Source: Synechococcus sp. HJ21-Hayes
GTDB lineage: Bacteria > Cyanobacteriota > Cyanobacteriia > PCC-6307 > Cyanobiaceae
Reading direction: 5' to 3'
Length of the DNA: 64,000 nt
NCBI RefSeq assembly: GCF_024345835.1
Contig: NZ_JAGQBW010000001.1
Span: 62,001-126,000, forward strand
Both the position numbers and the translations under genes were made by a program. Below are positions 37,141-46,585 of the stretch, in pieces. How positions within the stretch are numbered: the stretch's first letter is position 1; the number at the start of each line of letters is the position of its first letter. The notes beneath the pieces are model-generated. The model saw only the letters and a list, made by a program, of their open reading frames with translations, was not told the DNA's origin and ran no database searches.

Positions 37141-37881
37141 TCAACCATTTGTCACCGATAGGATTGTGCCGCCGCGACGTTGCACACTCTGTAGCGTTGC
37201 GGTGAGGCTGCTGAAGGGGACAACGGACACTTGAACAACTCGGCGGTTCACTCCGGTTGGCGTCAATGTGCTCCAGCTGATGCGATAGCGACGCTGATTG
37301 CGGCTAGAACTTACCCCCCGGTTACTACGAGCAGCAGTGGCCGGCGCTGAACCCGTTGCAAGGCTTGCTTTTAGGATCGGCCGTTTACCCCCATCAAAGC
37401 CAGCGGAATCACCTCTTAGACTCAGGGAGCGCACATAGGTGAGATTGCTTTCCCCAGTGGTGGTAGCTGTGGTACGCCAGTAAGGAACGCTGTCGAAACC
37501 GAAGGCATCGCCGTACTCAGTGGAATACACGTAGCTGTCGATTTCGGCTTGATACCCTTCAGCGGCTAGTCGCTGAACATGCTCGCTCAGTTCTGCTTGG
37601 TTGCGTGGTGCTCGGCCCAGCAAGTGTTTGAAGTTGAGTTCAACGAACCGATAGGGCCCATTTTTCTCGAGAAACAGGCTGCGATAGGTGTCTGAACAAG
37701 CAAGGGCGGAAATCAGCCCCTGAACGGTGAGATCACCTTGGAGAAATTGGCTTTCAGCGGTCGCAACCAGCTGCTCTTCCATCAAGTGCGCATTGCCAAA
37801 CACTTGTCGGTAGGCAGCTCGCAGAATGTCCTGCGCATGGGCTTGGTCTTGCACTGATGAGGTGGTGAGTGTGAAGGTCAC
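37141..37881 (-). CDS. Phycoerythrin rod linker (CpeD/CpeE-type)
   Basis: A 246-residue linker. Residues 14-145 are the PBS_linker_poly domain: ILRAAYRQVFGNAHLMEEQL, YRFVELNFKHLLGRAPRNQA, EIDSYVYSTEYGDAFG. The C terminus has a CpcD-like module (YRISWSTLTP to RRGGTILSV) for rod capping. It is the third of a three-linker operon with the two-domain linker and CpeC upstream. Whether it is CpeD or CpeE is not clear. Confidence 0.78.
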   Translation of the reverse strand: MTFTLTTSSVQDQAHAQDILRAAYRQVFGNAHLMEEQLVATAESQFLQGDLTVQGLISALACSDTYRSLFLEKNGPYRFVELNFKHLLGRAPRNQAELSEHVQRLAAEGYQAEIDSYVYSTEYGDAFGFDSVPYWRTTATTTGESNLTYVRSLSLRGDSAGFDGGKRPILKASLATGSAPATAARSNRGVSSSRNQRRYRISWSTLTPTGVNRRVVQVSVVPFSSLTATLQSVQRRGGTILSVTNG

Positions 37882-37949
37882 TGCCAGGGAGAAATCAGAA
37901 AAGGGAGAAACGAGTGTTGCAATAAGAGCAGGGAGAAAGCTGTGCTTAC

Positions 37950-39476
37950 TTAGGCAACTTCAGTGATTGAAATGATGCGTCCGCCACGGCGGTGGATGTA
38001 GGCCAATTGCGTGGTCATGTCCTTACCAGAGACTAGGTAGCTGGCGTTAGGTGTGCGTTGGCGGCCACCTGCGGGTTGCGCCTGAACGGCAATCCGATAC
38101 CGTTTTGTGGTGGGGTCAACCGAGCCGCTGAAGGCGGAGCGGCGGTTCAGACGTACGGTGGTGCTGCTCCAGCCGCCTGGCAGAGCCTTGGCACCCAACG
38201 AAGTTACCAAGCTGGAGGAACTTTGCACGCTGTCGCTACTGGAGAAGCCTTGCACCAGTGCCAAGTGACGATTAAAGCCAATCTGGTTGCGGCCATTCTC
38301 CGTTTGGATGCGGGCGTATGGAACAGTGTGTTCGCCAAACCAATGTTGGTATTCTGAGCCATCTAGGTAGCTGCTGATTTCCGCTTCGTAGCCTTCTACG
38401 GCCAGCCGTTGGATGTGTTCGCTCAGCTCGGCCTGGCTAGCAGGCGCGCGTCCGAGCAGGTGCTTGAAGTTGAGTTCTACGAAGCGATAGGGAGCATTGC
38501 TTTCGAAGAAGCGACGTCTATATTCAGGCGAACAGGCAATAGCCCGCACAAACTCTCTGGTGCTGAGATAGCCTTCGGCGAACTTGCTTTCGGCGCTGAG
38601 TACCCTTTCGCTTTCCATGAGATGGGGGTTGCCCATTACTTGGCGGTAGGCTGCCCGGATCAACCCCTGAATCTGATCGGGGGTGTCTCCCGGGACCCGT
38701 TGGAAGATTTCCTGGCTGCGCTGGCCGAGACCGAATCCCACATACAAATCGCCACGCAGCGGCACTGAATCTCCTCCATCGCTGCTTCTACGACTTACAG
38801 GCGTAAAGACTGTGCGACCCGTTTCATTTCCTCCGAAACCTCCATAACTCTGGGCCCGATACACATGGGTAGGGACACTAATTGCGATGGATTGATTCCT
38901 GGCCAGACTGACGAGGAGCTTACTTTTGGAGCCAATAGCTGAATCGCTGCCAGCAAAGTTCTGCTCGAGGGCGGCGATGCGATTGAAGGCCGATTGGGGT
39001 GAGCCGGCAGGGCTGTTCCAAGTGCGGATGTAGGGGGCCGTGTCGTCTCCGAATGAACGTCCGTACTCTTCGGAATCAATGAGGGCATCGATGCTCGCGT
39101 CAAAGCCGGCGCTAGCAATCCTTGCCACTTCGGCGCTCACTTCTGCCTCATCCACTGGCGGTCGGCCCAGTAGATGCTTGATGGACAATTCAACGCAACG
39201 ATGGGGCGCCACGGCTTCATAGAAGCGTGAGCGGTAGAAAGACGACTTCGCAAGGGAGCGAACGAACTCTTTGACCGTTAGGCTGCCATGCCTCAGTTGC
39301 GATTCCGCAGATTCGAGGCGCTCGCTTTCCATCGGCATGGTGTTGCCGAAGACATGCCTGTAACACGCATTTATCACAAGGTTAAGGCTGGATTCATCAT
39401 CACCAGTCTTGTAGCTAACCGGATTGTCTAGAAGGGGAGTAGCGCCAAAGCTGAGTGCAAAGGATTGGCTGGTCAT
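37950..39476 (-). CDS. Two-domain phycoerythrin rod linker
   Basis: A 508-residue protein with two PBS_linker_poly domains: the first around 30-160 (INACYRHVFGNTMPMESERL, SIKHLLGRPPVDEAE) and the second around 270-400 (IRAAYRQVMGNPHLMESERV, NFKHLLGRAPASQAE), then a CpcD-like C terminus (RYRIAVQAQPAGG to RRGGRIISI). Two linker units in one chain could join two hexamers. Similar fused linkers (MpeE/CpeE-like) occur in marine Synechococcus. Confidence 0.85.
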   Translation of the reverse strand: MTSQSFALSFGATPLLDNPVSYKTGDDESSLNLVINACYRHVFGNTMPMESERLESAESQLRHGSLTVKEFVRSLAKSSFYRSRFYEAVAPHRCVELSIKHLLGRPPVDEAEVSAEVARIASAGFDASIDALIDSEEYGRSFGDDTAPYIRTWNSPAGSPQSAFNRIAALEQNFAGSDSAIGSKSKLLVSLARNQSIAISVPTHVYRAQSYGGFGGNETGRTVFTPVSRRSSDGGDSVPLRGDLYVGFGLGQRSQEIFQRVPGDTPDQIQGLIRAAYRQVMGNPHLMESERVLSAESKFAEGYLSTREFVRAIACSPEYRRRFFESNAPYRFVELNFKHLLGRAPASQAELSEHIQRLAVEGYEAEISSYLDGSEYQHWFGEHTVPYARIQTENGRNQIGFNRHLALVQGFSSSDSVQSSSSLVTSLGAKALPGGWSSTTVRLNRRSAFSGSVDPTTKRYRIAVQAQPAGGRQRTPNASYLVSGKDMTTQLAYIHRRGGRIISITEVA

Positions 39477-39588
39477 TACACAACTGGGAGGGGGGAGGGG
39501 GAGAGATCAGGAAGTGCTGCGTTGGTGAGTGACTATCTCACCAGGCAGGTTATGACGTTCTCTGAATAAAGTAGCAATCAATGAATGT

Positions 39589-40464
39589 TTATACGGGGGT
39601 GATGCTGGCGATCACTCCTCCCTCGCGGTGAATCTGCTTGTATTTTGTTGAGAGCTGGTCGAAGGGTACGAAGTAGGTACGGTTCGATTTCTTATAACGA
39701 GAAATCGGTTTCACATTGTTGGCGCGATACGCCGTTACATCCACTCGATAAATGCGACCTTCTGCTCCAGCGCCTACTCCCAAACGGGTCTGGGCATCCT
39801 GGAGGTTAGATGATGGCCTGAAACTCCAGCCCTGGCTGTCCGCGGAGGAGGGCGGAATTACCGCAACCGCTCGGTTGAGATAGGCATTTGCGCCGAGTCG
39901 CGAAGCCTTACCGGCAAGACTGCCCTTGAGGCTGCTGCTGCTGGCTCCCCTGAGCAACTGGAAGCTCCAAGTGAACTCCTGCATGGTGAGGCAGCTTTCC
40001 GTCTTCCATCCCCTCTGGTAGGGAACAGTCCACTCACCGAATGCGTTCTGGTACTCGTCTGAATCGATGAAGCTGTCGATATCTGCGTCATAGCCGTGGC
40101 TATCGAGGCGCTCTGCGTGGGCACGCATCTCTTCAAAATCCGCAGGTGCCCGGCCCAGCAGATGCCTGAAGGCTAGTTCGATATAGCGGTAGCGTGGGCA
40201 GGCATCGAAGAATCGAGTCCGATAGAGATCGCTCTTGACGATGGTGCGAATGAACTCACGTACGCTAAGCTCACCAAGCTTTAGCTGGGACTCTGCGACC
40301 AGCTGGCGCTCGCTCTCCATCACATAGGCGTTGCCCAACACTTGGCGGTAGACTGACTGAATTAGCTGCTCTTTGTTCGCATCGCTATCTCCAGGAAGCA
40401 ACTCGAGGGGTGACTCGCTGTCGAATCGCTCAACCCCTAGGATTGAGGCGGGGCCGAAGGACAT
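39589..40464 (-). CDS. cpeC: Phycoerythrin rod linker CpeC
   Basis: A 291-residue linker: residues ~30-165 are PBS_linker_poly (LIQSVYRQVLGNAYVMESER, AFRHLLGRAPADFEE), the end is a CpcD-type module (YRVDVTAYRANNVKPI to REGGVIASI). The start at 40464 (MSFGPASILG) gives the usual CpeC length; AGGA lies 10 nt upstream. First of the three-linker operon. Confidence 0.85.
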   Translation of the reverse strand: MSFGPASILGVERFDSESPLELLPGDSDANKEQLIQSVYRQVLGNAYVMESERQLVAESQLKLGELSVREFIRTIVKSDLYRTRFFDACPRYRYIELAFRHLLGRAPADFEEMRAHAERLDSHGYDADIDSFIDSDEYQNAFGEWTVPYQRGWKTESCLTMQEFTWSFQLLRGASSSSLKGSLAGKASRLGANAYLNRAVAVIPPSSADSQGWSFRPSSNLQDAQTRLGVGAGAEGRIYRVDVTAYRANNVKPISRYKKSNRTYFVPFDQLSTKYKQIHREGGVIASITPV

Positions 40465-40671
40465 GATAGTGCATTCCTGGGATGACCCGAAGATCATCCT
40501 ATGAAGGCGGCCATTTTGGCCAGTAGATTTACAAAGCGCAATTCTGTCTTCGCCTGACTTGCTTGGGGCATTGGGGTATTGCCCCGCCCATTGCTGCGGG
40601 CCCATGGCTGGACAGCCCTTTTCCCTTGCGGCAACGAGCAACAGCCAACAATATTGGAAGTTTAGGAGTTT

Positions 40672-41904
40672 TTAAAGCAGTCCTAGTCCATGCAGTGGGC
40701 CATGCCTGATGATCACCTCCATCAGGACTGCGGCAGCCCCAAGCATCGCTACTCGTCCGTTCCACAGCTCGGAGTCGTTGTTCCAGCCCCAGGCCCACTT
40801 GTTCTGGGGTTTGAGATTCGCCTTGGTGGGTCGCTGAGCAGCTTGATCGAGATCGGTTTCCGTTTCAGCCATCGCCTGCTCCACCAGGTCGGTCAGGGCG
40901 GCAATGAACGCTGGATCCGTGTCCAGCGCAGGGACGCGCCGAAAGTTTTTTATTCCGGCTGCTATAGCAAGCTCTCGGTATTCTATATCGATTTCTTCTA
41001 GGGTTTCGATATGCTCGCTGACAAAACTGATCGGCACTACCACAAGGTCTTTAACTCCTTGCGCTCCCAGTTCCTGCAGGGCGTCTTCGGTGTAGGGCTT
41101 GAGCCATTCGACTGGACCAACACGGCTTTGGTAGGCGAGGGTGAAGGGATTGGTATAGCCTAACTGCTGCTTTAGTTGCTCAAGGATCAACTTGCTGCTG
41201 GCCACGATCTCCAGTTGATAGGGATCCCCGGCTTCCTCCACATAGCTTTTGGGCACACCGTGGGCGCTGAAGAATATATGTGCATTGGAAGGATCTTCGC
41301 ATGCTTTTATTTCGTGTGCGATCAAATTAGCCAGCGCTTGGATGTAGCCAGGATGGTCATACCAGCTACGGATGCAGCGGATTGGCAGGCGGCTAAAGGT
41401 AGGATCGATATTGCGCAAGCGCCGCAGCTCCCGGAAGCTCGAGCCACTGGTGCTGATCGAGAAGTGAGGGTAGAGCGGCAGCACAACCACTTCATCGACT
41501 CCGTCGGCCTTGAGGTCTGCTACAGCGGATTCGGTGAATGGATGCCAGTAGCGCATGGCTACGTAGCTGGTGGCATCCACTCCATGGAGTCGCAGGCTGC
41601 TTTGTAGGTCTTGGGCCTGCTGTCCCGTGATGCGTCGCAACGGCGAACCTCCTCCGATCGAGCGGTAGGCCTGCCGTGACTTGCCGCTGCGTAAGCTGCT
41701 TATCAGCCATGCGAATGGCTTCTGCATCGCTGATACCGGCAGGCGGATGATCTCTGGATCTGAGAATAGATTGTAAAGAAACGGCCCAACGTCCTGGATC
41801 CGTTCCGGTCCGCCAAGGTTCAGCAGGACAACGCCGACTCGTGGTTTTCGTTTGGTTGCAGATGGTTCCATGCGGGCTTCAAATGCACGATTGGATTCAG
41901 CCAT
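40672..41904 (-). CDS. hemH: Ferrochelatase with C-terminal light-harvesting-like helix
   Basis: Inserts iron into protoporphyrin IX. The 410-residue product has [11 protein letters not shown] at the N terminus, the catalytic [19 protein letters not shown], and [20 protein letters not shown]. Residues ~372-405 are a light-harvesting (HLIP/CAB)-type helix, [20 protein letters not shown], which binds chlorophyll in related proteins. Such a tail is usual for cyanobacterial ferrochelatase. Its position among rod genes is not. The start overlaps the upstream pentapeptide gene by 8 nt. A second copy elsewhere in the genome is possible. Confidence 0.92.
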   Translation of the reverse strand: MAESNRAFEARMEPSATKRKPRVGVVLLNLGGPERIQDVGPFLYNLFSDPEIIRLPVSAMQKPFAWLISSLRSGKSRQAYRSIGGGSPLRRITGQQAQDLQSSLRLHGVDATSYVAMRYWHPFTESAVADLKADGVDEVVVLPLYPHFSISTSGSSFRELRRLRNIDPTFSRLPIRCIRSWYDHPGYIQALANLIAHEIKACEDPSNAHIFFSAHGVPKSYVEEAGDPYQLEIVASSKLILEQLKQQLGYTNPFTLAYQSRVGPVEWLKPYTEDALQELGAQGVKDLVVVPISFVSEHIETLEEIDIEYRELAIAAGIKNFRRVPALDTDPAFIAALTDLVEQAMAETETDLDQAAQRPTKANLKPQNKWAWGWNNDSELWNGRVAMLGAAAVLMEVIIRHGPLHGLGLL

Positions 41905-42640
41905 GAAGGCTTTCGCGCGTCGTTCGGCGTGTCAATGGATTCCAGCAGTCAAGTTCCTGGAAAGCCCGGCCAAGCAGAGATCCTCGAAGGGTGTCGATGT
42001 CGATTGCACCTGAAAAGTCAGCCCCGCGAATGCAACTAGCGCCGCTTAAATCACTGTTTTTGAGCTCTGCATGTCGGAAATCCACATAGTCAAGCTGGCA
42101 GTTCAGGAATCGAGTCCCCTCACACAATGCACCTCTCAATAGGGCATGGCGTAGATCTGCTCCAGCCAGTCGTGCGCCTCGCAGGCAAGCACCTGAGAGA
42201 TCAGCTCCGCTGAGATAGGCACCCATTAACGATGCTCCTTCCAGATCCATGCCGGCAAGATCTGCATTGTTGAGAAAGGCCCCATTAAGCCGTGCCTGCG
42301 GGCCGATTGCTCCACTGCTTCGGAAATCGAAACCGTGGGGCCAAATTGTATGTCTGTCATAGCGAGCCAATCGTAGATCTGTGCCTTCAAATTGGCAGCT
42401 GTGAAGGTCAGCACCCCTAAGATCTACTCGGCATAATCGTGCCTTGGATAGATCAAGCTCGCCAAGTTGTAGGTTGCGCCAATCGGCTCCCCTGGCATCC
42501 AATGGGCCTTCATGACTGTTAGCAGGGGGTTTCTGCTGCTCGGGGGTTGTGCGCTCAAAGGCGAGTGACGTAATGGGGAAAGCTGACGTCATGATATCTG
42601 GAGGGTTGTTTTGTACGTGATAATGGCATCGGATTTGCAT
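41897..42640 (-). CDS. Pentapeptide-repeat protein
   Basis: A 247-residue protein with a long run of A(D/N)LXX-type repeats ([20 protein letters not shown], then [20 protein letters not shown]) from about residue 55 to 215, forming a right-handed beta helix. The tail is short and polar. Function unknown; many such proteins act as scaffolds. It overlaps hemH by 8 nt, so the two are translated together. Confidence 0.85.
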   Translation of the reverse strand: MQIRCHYHVQNNPPDIMTSAFPITSLAFERTTPEQQKPPANSHEGPLDARGADWRNLQLGELDLSKARLCRVDLRGADLHSCQFEGTDLRLARYDRHTIWPHGFDFRSSGAIGPQARLNGAFLNNADLAGMDLEGASLMGAYLSGADLSGACLRGARLAGADLRHALLRGALCEGTRFLNCQLDYVDFRHAELKNSDLSGASCIRGADFSGAIDIDTLRGSLLGRAFQELDCWNPLTRRTTRESLHG

Positions 42641-42697
42641 GTATTGCCCTAGGCGGACTTGCTGATGGTCGAGCTAGAAATGGCGCATACAATGAGT

Positions 42698-43297
42698 TCA
42701 TAAGTTAACCTCAGTGGCTGGGCTGGATCTTTGGTTCAATTGTTGAATCATCTGCTCTAGGTGCAGCAGGGCTTCTCCCAGAAGGGATACATCATTTGAG
42801 CTCGCATAGGCAGAATAGCGTGAAAGTGCGTCAGTTTTTAGAAAGCCTATCGCTAGAGCCATGCTGTTGACTGGCACCCTTAATTCCCGATACAAATCAC
42901 CTAGACCCCGTACTCCGGGGGGATGGGTGAAAATTGGGCGTTCCACCGCAACTGCATAGATCGTTACTCTAAGAAAATGCCAACAATCGCGCCAACACGC
43001 TTCCGCCCTTGCCCCAGGGTAAAGCGCACCACCGGTAAGAACTAGGCCTGGATCTTCGCGAAGTAGTTGACCCTTGGCTGAGGTAACAATTAGGGGAGTC
43101 TTTGACTGAAGCCGTTGCAGGTGTTCAGCATTGACAGTAGAGATACTACAGATGGCGCTCAATTCATCCTCACTTAATGCACGGGCCTCCGCATCTGCTT
43201 GCTGAAGTATTGCACGAATCGATGGCGGTAGAGACTGATCGTGTATCAAGCCGAATATGCGCGCCTTGGCTGTCAGCTCTCTAAGTCTTTCGTCCAT
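42698..43297 (-). CDS. Phycobiliprotein-like protein with intact bilin-pocket residues
   Basis: A 199-residue globin-like relative of phycobiliproteins. SISTVNAEHLQRLQSKTPLI matches helix B-E, and ARAEACWRDCWHFLRV lines up with [16 protein letters not shown] of CpcB, so the bilin-contact Arg (97), Cys (101), Arg (103) and Asp (104) are kept. An extra Cys (105) follows. The PAVAVERPIFTHPPGVRGLGDLYRELRVP region matches the next helices (shown here in pieces: GLGDLYREL). It lies 4 nt after its partner gene. It may bind a bilin, sense one or assist assembly. Not an ordinary alpha or beta subunit. Confidence 0.72.
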   Translation of the reverse strand: MDERLRELTAKARIFGLIHDQSLPPSIRAILQQADAEARALSEDELSAICSISTVNAEHLQRLQSKTPLIVTSAKGQLLREDPGLVLTGGALYPGARAEACWRDCWHFLRVTIYAVAVERPIFTHPPGVRGLGDLYRELRVPVNSMALAIGFLKTDALSRYSAYASSNDVSLLGEALLHLEQMIQQLNQRSSPATEVNL

Positions 43298-43301
43298 GGG
43301 A

Positions 43302-43913
43302 TCATTCTCGGTTAAGCCGCTTCATGTCATCGGTGCGTACGGTGACTTGAAGTTTGATATCGTTAGAGTCTGGATCCTGATCGAGCACGGGCGTGGCAAC
43401 CAGATGGCCGTGACGTTCTAAGTAAAGCGCCCATGCTACTTTTCCGGCAATACCTGGGCAGTTTAGTAGAACAGACTTTATCAGGTCTGAGCTTAGACCA
43501 AGAGCTTGCAAGAGCACCTTGCAATCTTCTTGACTGTTTACAGAGGCAGGACGAATTGCTGCTCCTACAACCCAACCTAGCGAGGTGTCTTCAAGGGGTC
43601 CAGTGGAACTCAAGCAGGCCAATAGGAGATTTCCTCCCTTCCCAGCAATTTTCCTATACTCTAATCTCCATAGCTCAAGATTATGAGGATTTACGGAAAT
43701 CCGAAATCCGGGCTGACTGGCGTCAGGGGTAACTTCGTCTTGGCCTTGATGGGAGCTGATAAGAGCATTGAGCTGACTAAGGGGATCGCTCATTGCAATT
43801 CTCTTTGAGGGAAGAAGATCTTCATCCAGCTCACTTTCCCAACGATGACAGTAAGAGTAATCGCTTCGGCCATCAGTTGAGCCCATCATTGCCGTGATTG
43901 ACGGTGAATCCAT
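43302..43913 (-). CDS. Unknown conserved protein beside the phycobiliprotein-like gene
   Basis: A 203-residue protein of unknown function. The first 40 residues are acidic and Ser-rich; the ATG at 43793 (MSDPLSQLNALI) is an alternative start. The rest is a mixed alpha/beta pattern (FRISVNPHNLELWRLEYRK, LACLSSTGPLEDTSLGWVVG, VAWALYLERHGHLVATPVL). No motif is recognised. Placed between cpcG2 and the phycobiliprotein-like gene, 4 nt from the latter, so a joint job is likely. Confidence 0.6.
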   Translation of the reverse strand: MDSPSITAMMGSTDGRSDYSYCHRWESELDEDLLPSKRIAMSDPLSQLNALISSHQGQDEVTPDASQPGFRISVNPHNLELWRLEYRKIAGKGGNLLLACLSSTGPLEDTSLGWVVGAAIRPASVNSQEDCKVLLQALGLSSDLIKSVLLNCPGIAGKVAWALYLERHGHLVATPVLDQDPDSNDIKLQVTVRTDDMKRLNRE

Positions 43914-43954
43914 TGCTCAATTGTTGGAGGCAGTTTATTAATGCGAGTCCCATT

Positions 43955-44713
43955 TTATTGTGCTCCAGTGCTCAGCATGGCAGCTGCAATCCAGAGCACG
44001 AGTCCTGTGATCACAAAACCACCGGCTGTCACAGTATTTTGCCAGAGCTTGCGAGCCCATGGTGCGGGGGCGTCGGCGAGCCAGGCCGGTCGTTGGCTGA
44101 TGGCGTCTTGCCAGAGCACCTTGGCTGGAGCTCGCTTGGCCATTTTGTCCCTCCAGATGCTGTCGTAGCGGGGCGCCTGCTGGTTGAAGGGCATGGTGCC
44201 CAGGGCTTGGCCGGGTAAAATCCGTGACCTTTGAAAGGGAACGGTATTATATCCAAATGTATCCATGTATTCTTCCGAATCCAGGAGTGAATCAACAAAT
44301 GCTCCGAGACCATGCTGGGCGATCATGATGGAGAAGGCGAGCCGCTCTTGATTGCCGTGTACAGGACGTCCTAGGACTCGGTTCACTACCTGCTCAACCA
44401 TGCGGTAGTTGCTGTTGCAGCGGTAGAAATCATCCCGGAACTTTCGAGATAGTAGTAGACCCCGAATGAAATCTCGCATCGTGATCTGGCCGTTCTGCAG
44501 CTGCGACTCAAGCGCTGGCTCCCGGTCGACTTTGAAGGCGTGAAAGAAGATCTGTTTGTAGGCCTGAGCAATCTGGCTCTCAAAGTTTCCGTTGCCACTG
44601 AGCTGACCAGTTCCGGACTTGAACTCACGGCTGTCCTGACCGCCGGGTAGCTGAAAGCTGTTCACCCGCGCGTTCATGGTCAGCAGCTGGGTCGCAAGAA
44701 GCGGAAGGGCCAT
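43955..44713 (-). CDS. cpcG2: Rod-core linker CpcG2 with C-terminal membrane helix
   Basis: A 252-residue CpcG-family linker: MALPLLATQLLTMNARVNSF at the start; linker domain at about 45-180 (QAYKQIFFHAFKVDREPALE, NRVLGRPVHGNQERLA). The last 28 residues (from TVTAGGFVITGLVLWIAAAM) form a hydrophobic helix. CpcG2/CpcL-type linkers with such a helix can attach rods to the membrane or photosystem I. First gene of the five-gene group ending in hemH. Confidence 0.85.
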   Translation of the reverse strand: MALPLLATQLLTMNARVNSFQLPGGQDSREFKSGTGQLSGNGNFESQIAQAYKQIFFHAFKVDREPALESQLQNGQITMRDFIRGLLLSRKFRDDFYRCNSNYRMVEQVVNRVLGRPVHGNQERLAFSIMIAQHGLGAFVDSLLDSEEYMDTFGYNTVPFQRSRILPGQALGTMPFNQQAPRYDSIWRDKMAKRAPAKVLWQDAISQRPAWLADAPAPWARKLWQNTVTAGGFVITGLVLWIAAAMLSTGAQ

Positions 44714-45004
44714 CGGAGCATGTATTTTGTTTGATTATCCAACTCCTGCAAGCTGCATCAGACCCGTCAAAGTGAATCGACATCTAGCTTTACTTCTGTT
44801 GATCTGGCCAGCTGCTAACTCCCTCCTCGCTTGGGGCTGCGACTCGCAGGCTTGGGCGTTTGGGTACGGCCAGAAGCAAGTAGCTGGGTTGGCTTTTACC
44901 CCTGGATTGGCTAGACGGTGTTTTCGCTTCCCTCTCCTAACCCAGGGCTTGCTTCGGCCTTCCTTGGTCGAATCCCATACCTATCAAGGGCTAGCACCAG
45001 GCAA
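44714..45004. other. Intergenic region between cpcG2 and the cpcBA terminator
   Basis: About 290 bases with no convincing gene on either strand; the region carries the promoter of the cpcG2 group. A plus-strand frame (44676-45008) looks like a shadow. Confidence 0.45.
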
Positions 45005-45027
45005 ATAAAAAGGCCCCGTTAGGGGCC
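45005..45027 (-). terminator. Terminator after cpcA
   Basis: On the minus strand, GGCCCC with GGGGCC, loop TAAC, then TTTTTATTT. It ends the cpcBA message. Confidence 0.9.
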
Positions 45028-45067
45028 AAAGAGAAGATCTACGTGGATAGCAACGCTTGGTCTGGAT

Positions 45068-45556
45068 TCAGACGAGGGCGCTGATTGCGTAGTCGATGTA
45101 GTTGTTGGCAATCACGCCGGGGTCGCCGGAGATGCCGTGGTTGGCCTTGATGTAGTTCAGGGCCTCCACGTACCAGGAGGGGGACAGTTCGAACGCACGG
45201 TTGATCTCGTCGAGACCAGCGATCAGGTACTCGTCGATGGGGCCGGTGCCACCAGCAACCAGGCAGTAGGTCACCTGACGCAGGTAGTAGCCGATGTCAC
45301 GGGCACACTTGGCCTTACCGCGCGCGTCGGAGGCGTAGTTGCTGCCCTGCATCTGGGTGGTGTAGGGGAACTTGTTGTAAACGGCCTGGGCAGCACCGTT
45401 CACCAGCGAGTCAGCGTTGGCGGTGAGGGCCTTGGCAGCCTCGAGGGCGTTCTTGGCGCGCTCGAAACGACCGAAAGCGGCGTTCAGCTCGGTGTTGCTC
45501 AGGAAGCGGCCCTGGGAATCAGCGGCTGCTACGGCTTCGGTGAGAGGGGTCTTCAT
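45068..45556 (-). CDS. cpcA: Phycocyanin alpha subunit
   Basis: A 162-residue bilin protein of the rod base. The bilin Cys84 is in [19 protein letters not shown]. Starts [20 protein letters not shown]. It pairs with CpcB; CpcE/CpcF attach the PCB. The gap to cpcB is 97 nt. Confidence 0.97.
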   Translation of the reverse strand: MKTPLTEAVAAADSQGRFLSNTELNAAFGRFERAKNALEAAKALTANADSLVNGAAQAVYNKFPYTTQMQGSNYASDARGKAKCARDIGYYLRQVTYCLVAGGTGPIDEYLIAGLDEINRAFELSPSWYVEALNYIKANHGISGDPGVIANNYIDYAISALV

Positions 45557-45653
45557 TGTTCGAAGAGAAGAAGAAGGGTGGACCTAAATCAGGGGGCTGT
45601 TGCAACAGCCAGTGGCCCATGCAACAGCCAGGGATCAGCTAGCGCTGGTCGCC

Positions 45654-46172
45654 TCAGGCGACAGCAGCAGCAGCGCGATCGAAGTAGGTGCCGATCTCGC
45701 TCATCAGAGCGGAGCAGTCGCCCTGGGTGATGCCGTTGCGATCGTTGGCGATCGAGATGGCGGCGTCCTTCATCTTGCGGATGCCTTCAGCCACGGAAGC
45801 GCCAGGAACGCCCAGGGCCAGGTAGGTCTCACGCAGGCCGTTCAGGCAGCGATCTTCCAGCACGGACGCGTCACCGGTGAAGGCGGCGTAGGTGATGTAG
45901 CGGAGAACGATCTCCATGTCGCGCAGGCAAGCAGCCATGCGACGGTGGGTGTAAGCGTTGCCGCCGGGAGCGATCAGCGCAGGCTGCTGATCGAACAGAT
46001 CGCGAGCAGCGCTGGTGACGATCTTGGAAGCGTTGGAGGTGATGCGGTTCACGGCATCCATACGCTTGTTGCTCTCAGCCACCATGGCGGCGAGGGCATC
46101 GATTTGACCAGCGTTCAGGAATTCGCCGCGGGCATCAGCCTGAGCAACGACCTTGGTGAAGGCGTCGAACAT
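45654..46172 (-). CDS. cpcB: Phycocyanin beta subunit
   Basis: A 172-residue bilin protein. [18 protein letters not shown] holds Cys82, and [14 protein letters not shown] the Cys153 site. An AGGAG is 8 nt before the ATG. CpcT (49219) should fill Cys153. Confidence 0.97.
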   Translation of the reverse strand: MFDAFTKVVAQADARGEFLNAGQIDALAAMVAESNKRMDAVNRITSNASKIVTSAARDLFDQQPALIAPGGNAYTHRRMAACLRDMEIVLRYITYAAFTGDASVLEDRCLNGLRETYLALGVPGASVAEGIRKMKDAAISIANDRNGITQGDCSALMSEIGTYFDRAAAAVA

Positions 46173-46532
46173 TGATTAGCTCCTGTTCTCGACTGAAGTC
46201 GGGAAGGGTGAAGAGGGGAATGTGCGCCCTGCCGGCAGCGGCAGCTACCAGGGGTTCACGGGACCAAATCGCGCGAGCAGGCCGAAGTCCGCCTCACCGC
46301 TTGGCCCACATATTGTCGACCCTACCTATGCCCCCCATCAGCAGCGCTTAACAAACAGTCATTCGCGGCGGCAGATCGCCTGCACCGCAAGGCTTCTGCA
46401 GGATGAGAGCTGGTTGTAAAACAGAACGAATCGGGGCTCTTGGGGGCCTTTTGTACCCCAGAGAACAGCGCGGGCAGTAGCACACCCCCTTCCCCGCCTG
46501 TCCCAGATCCCTCCTGCCCAGCACGCAGCCAT
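46173..46532. promoter_or_regulatory. cpcBA upstream region
   Basis: About 360 bases between cpcB and the terminator of cpcCD. No gene is convincing on either strand. It should hold the main phycocyanin promoter and long leader; I do not see a clear -10/-35 pair. Confidence 0.45.
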
Positions 46533-46558
46533 GAAAAGGCCCCCTGCAAGAGGGGGGC
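46533..46558 (-). terminator. Terminator after cpcD
   Basis: Minus strand: GCCCCC with GGGGGC, loop of seven (TCTTGCA), then CTTTTC. It separates cpcCD from cpcBA. Confidence 0.8.
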
Positions 46559-46585
46559 GAGGGCACGATCGGGGCCTTGGCCCGC

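Noticed and set aside
44676-45008. Small plus-strand gene between cpcG2 and cpcA
   Set aside because: Overlaps the cpcG2 start and the cpcBA terminator and has no protein-like pattern after the first hydrophobic stretch.
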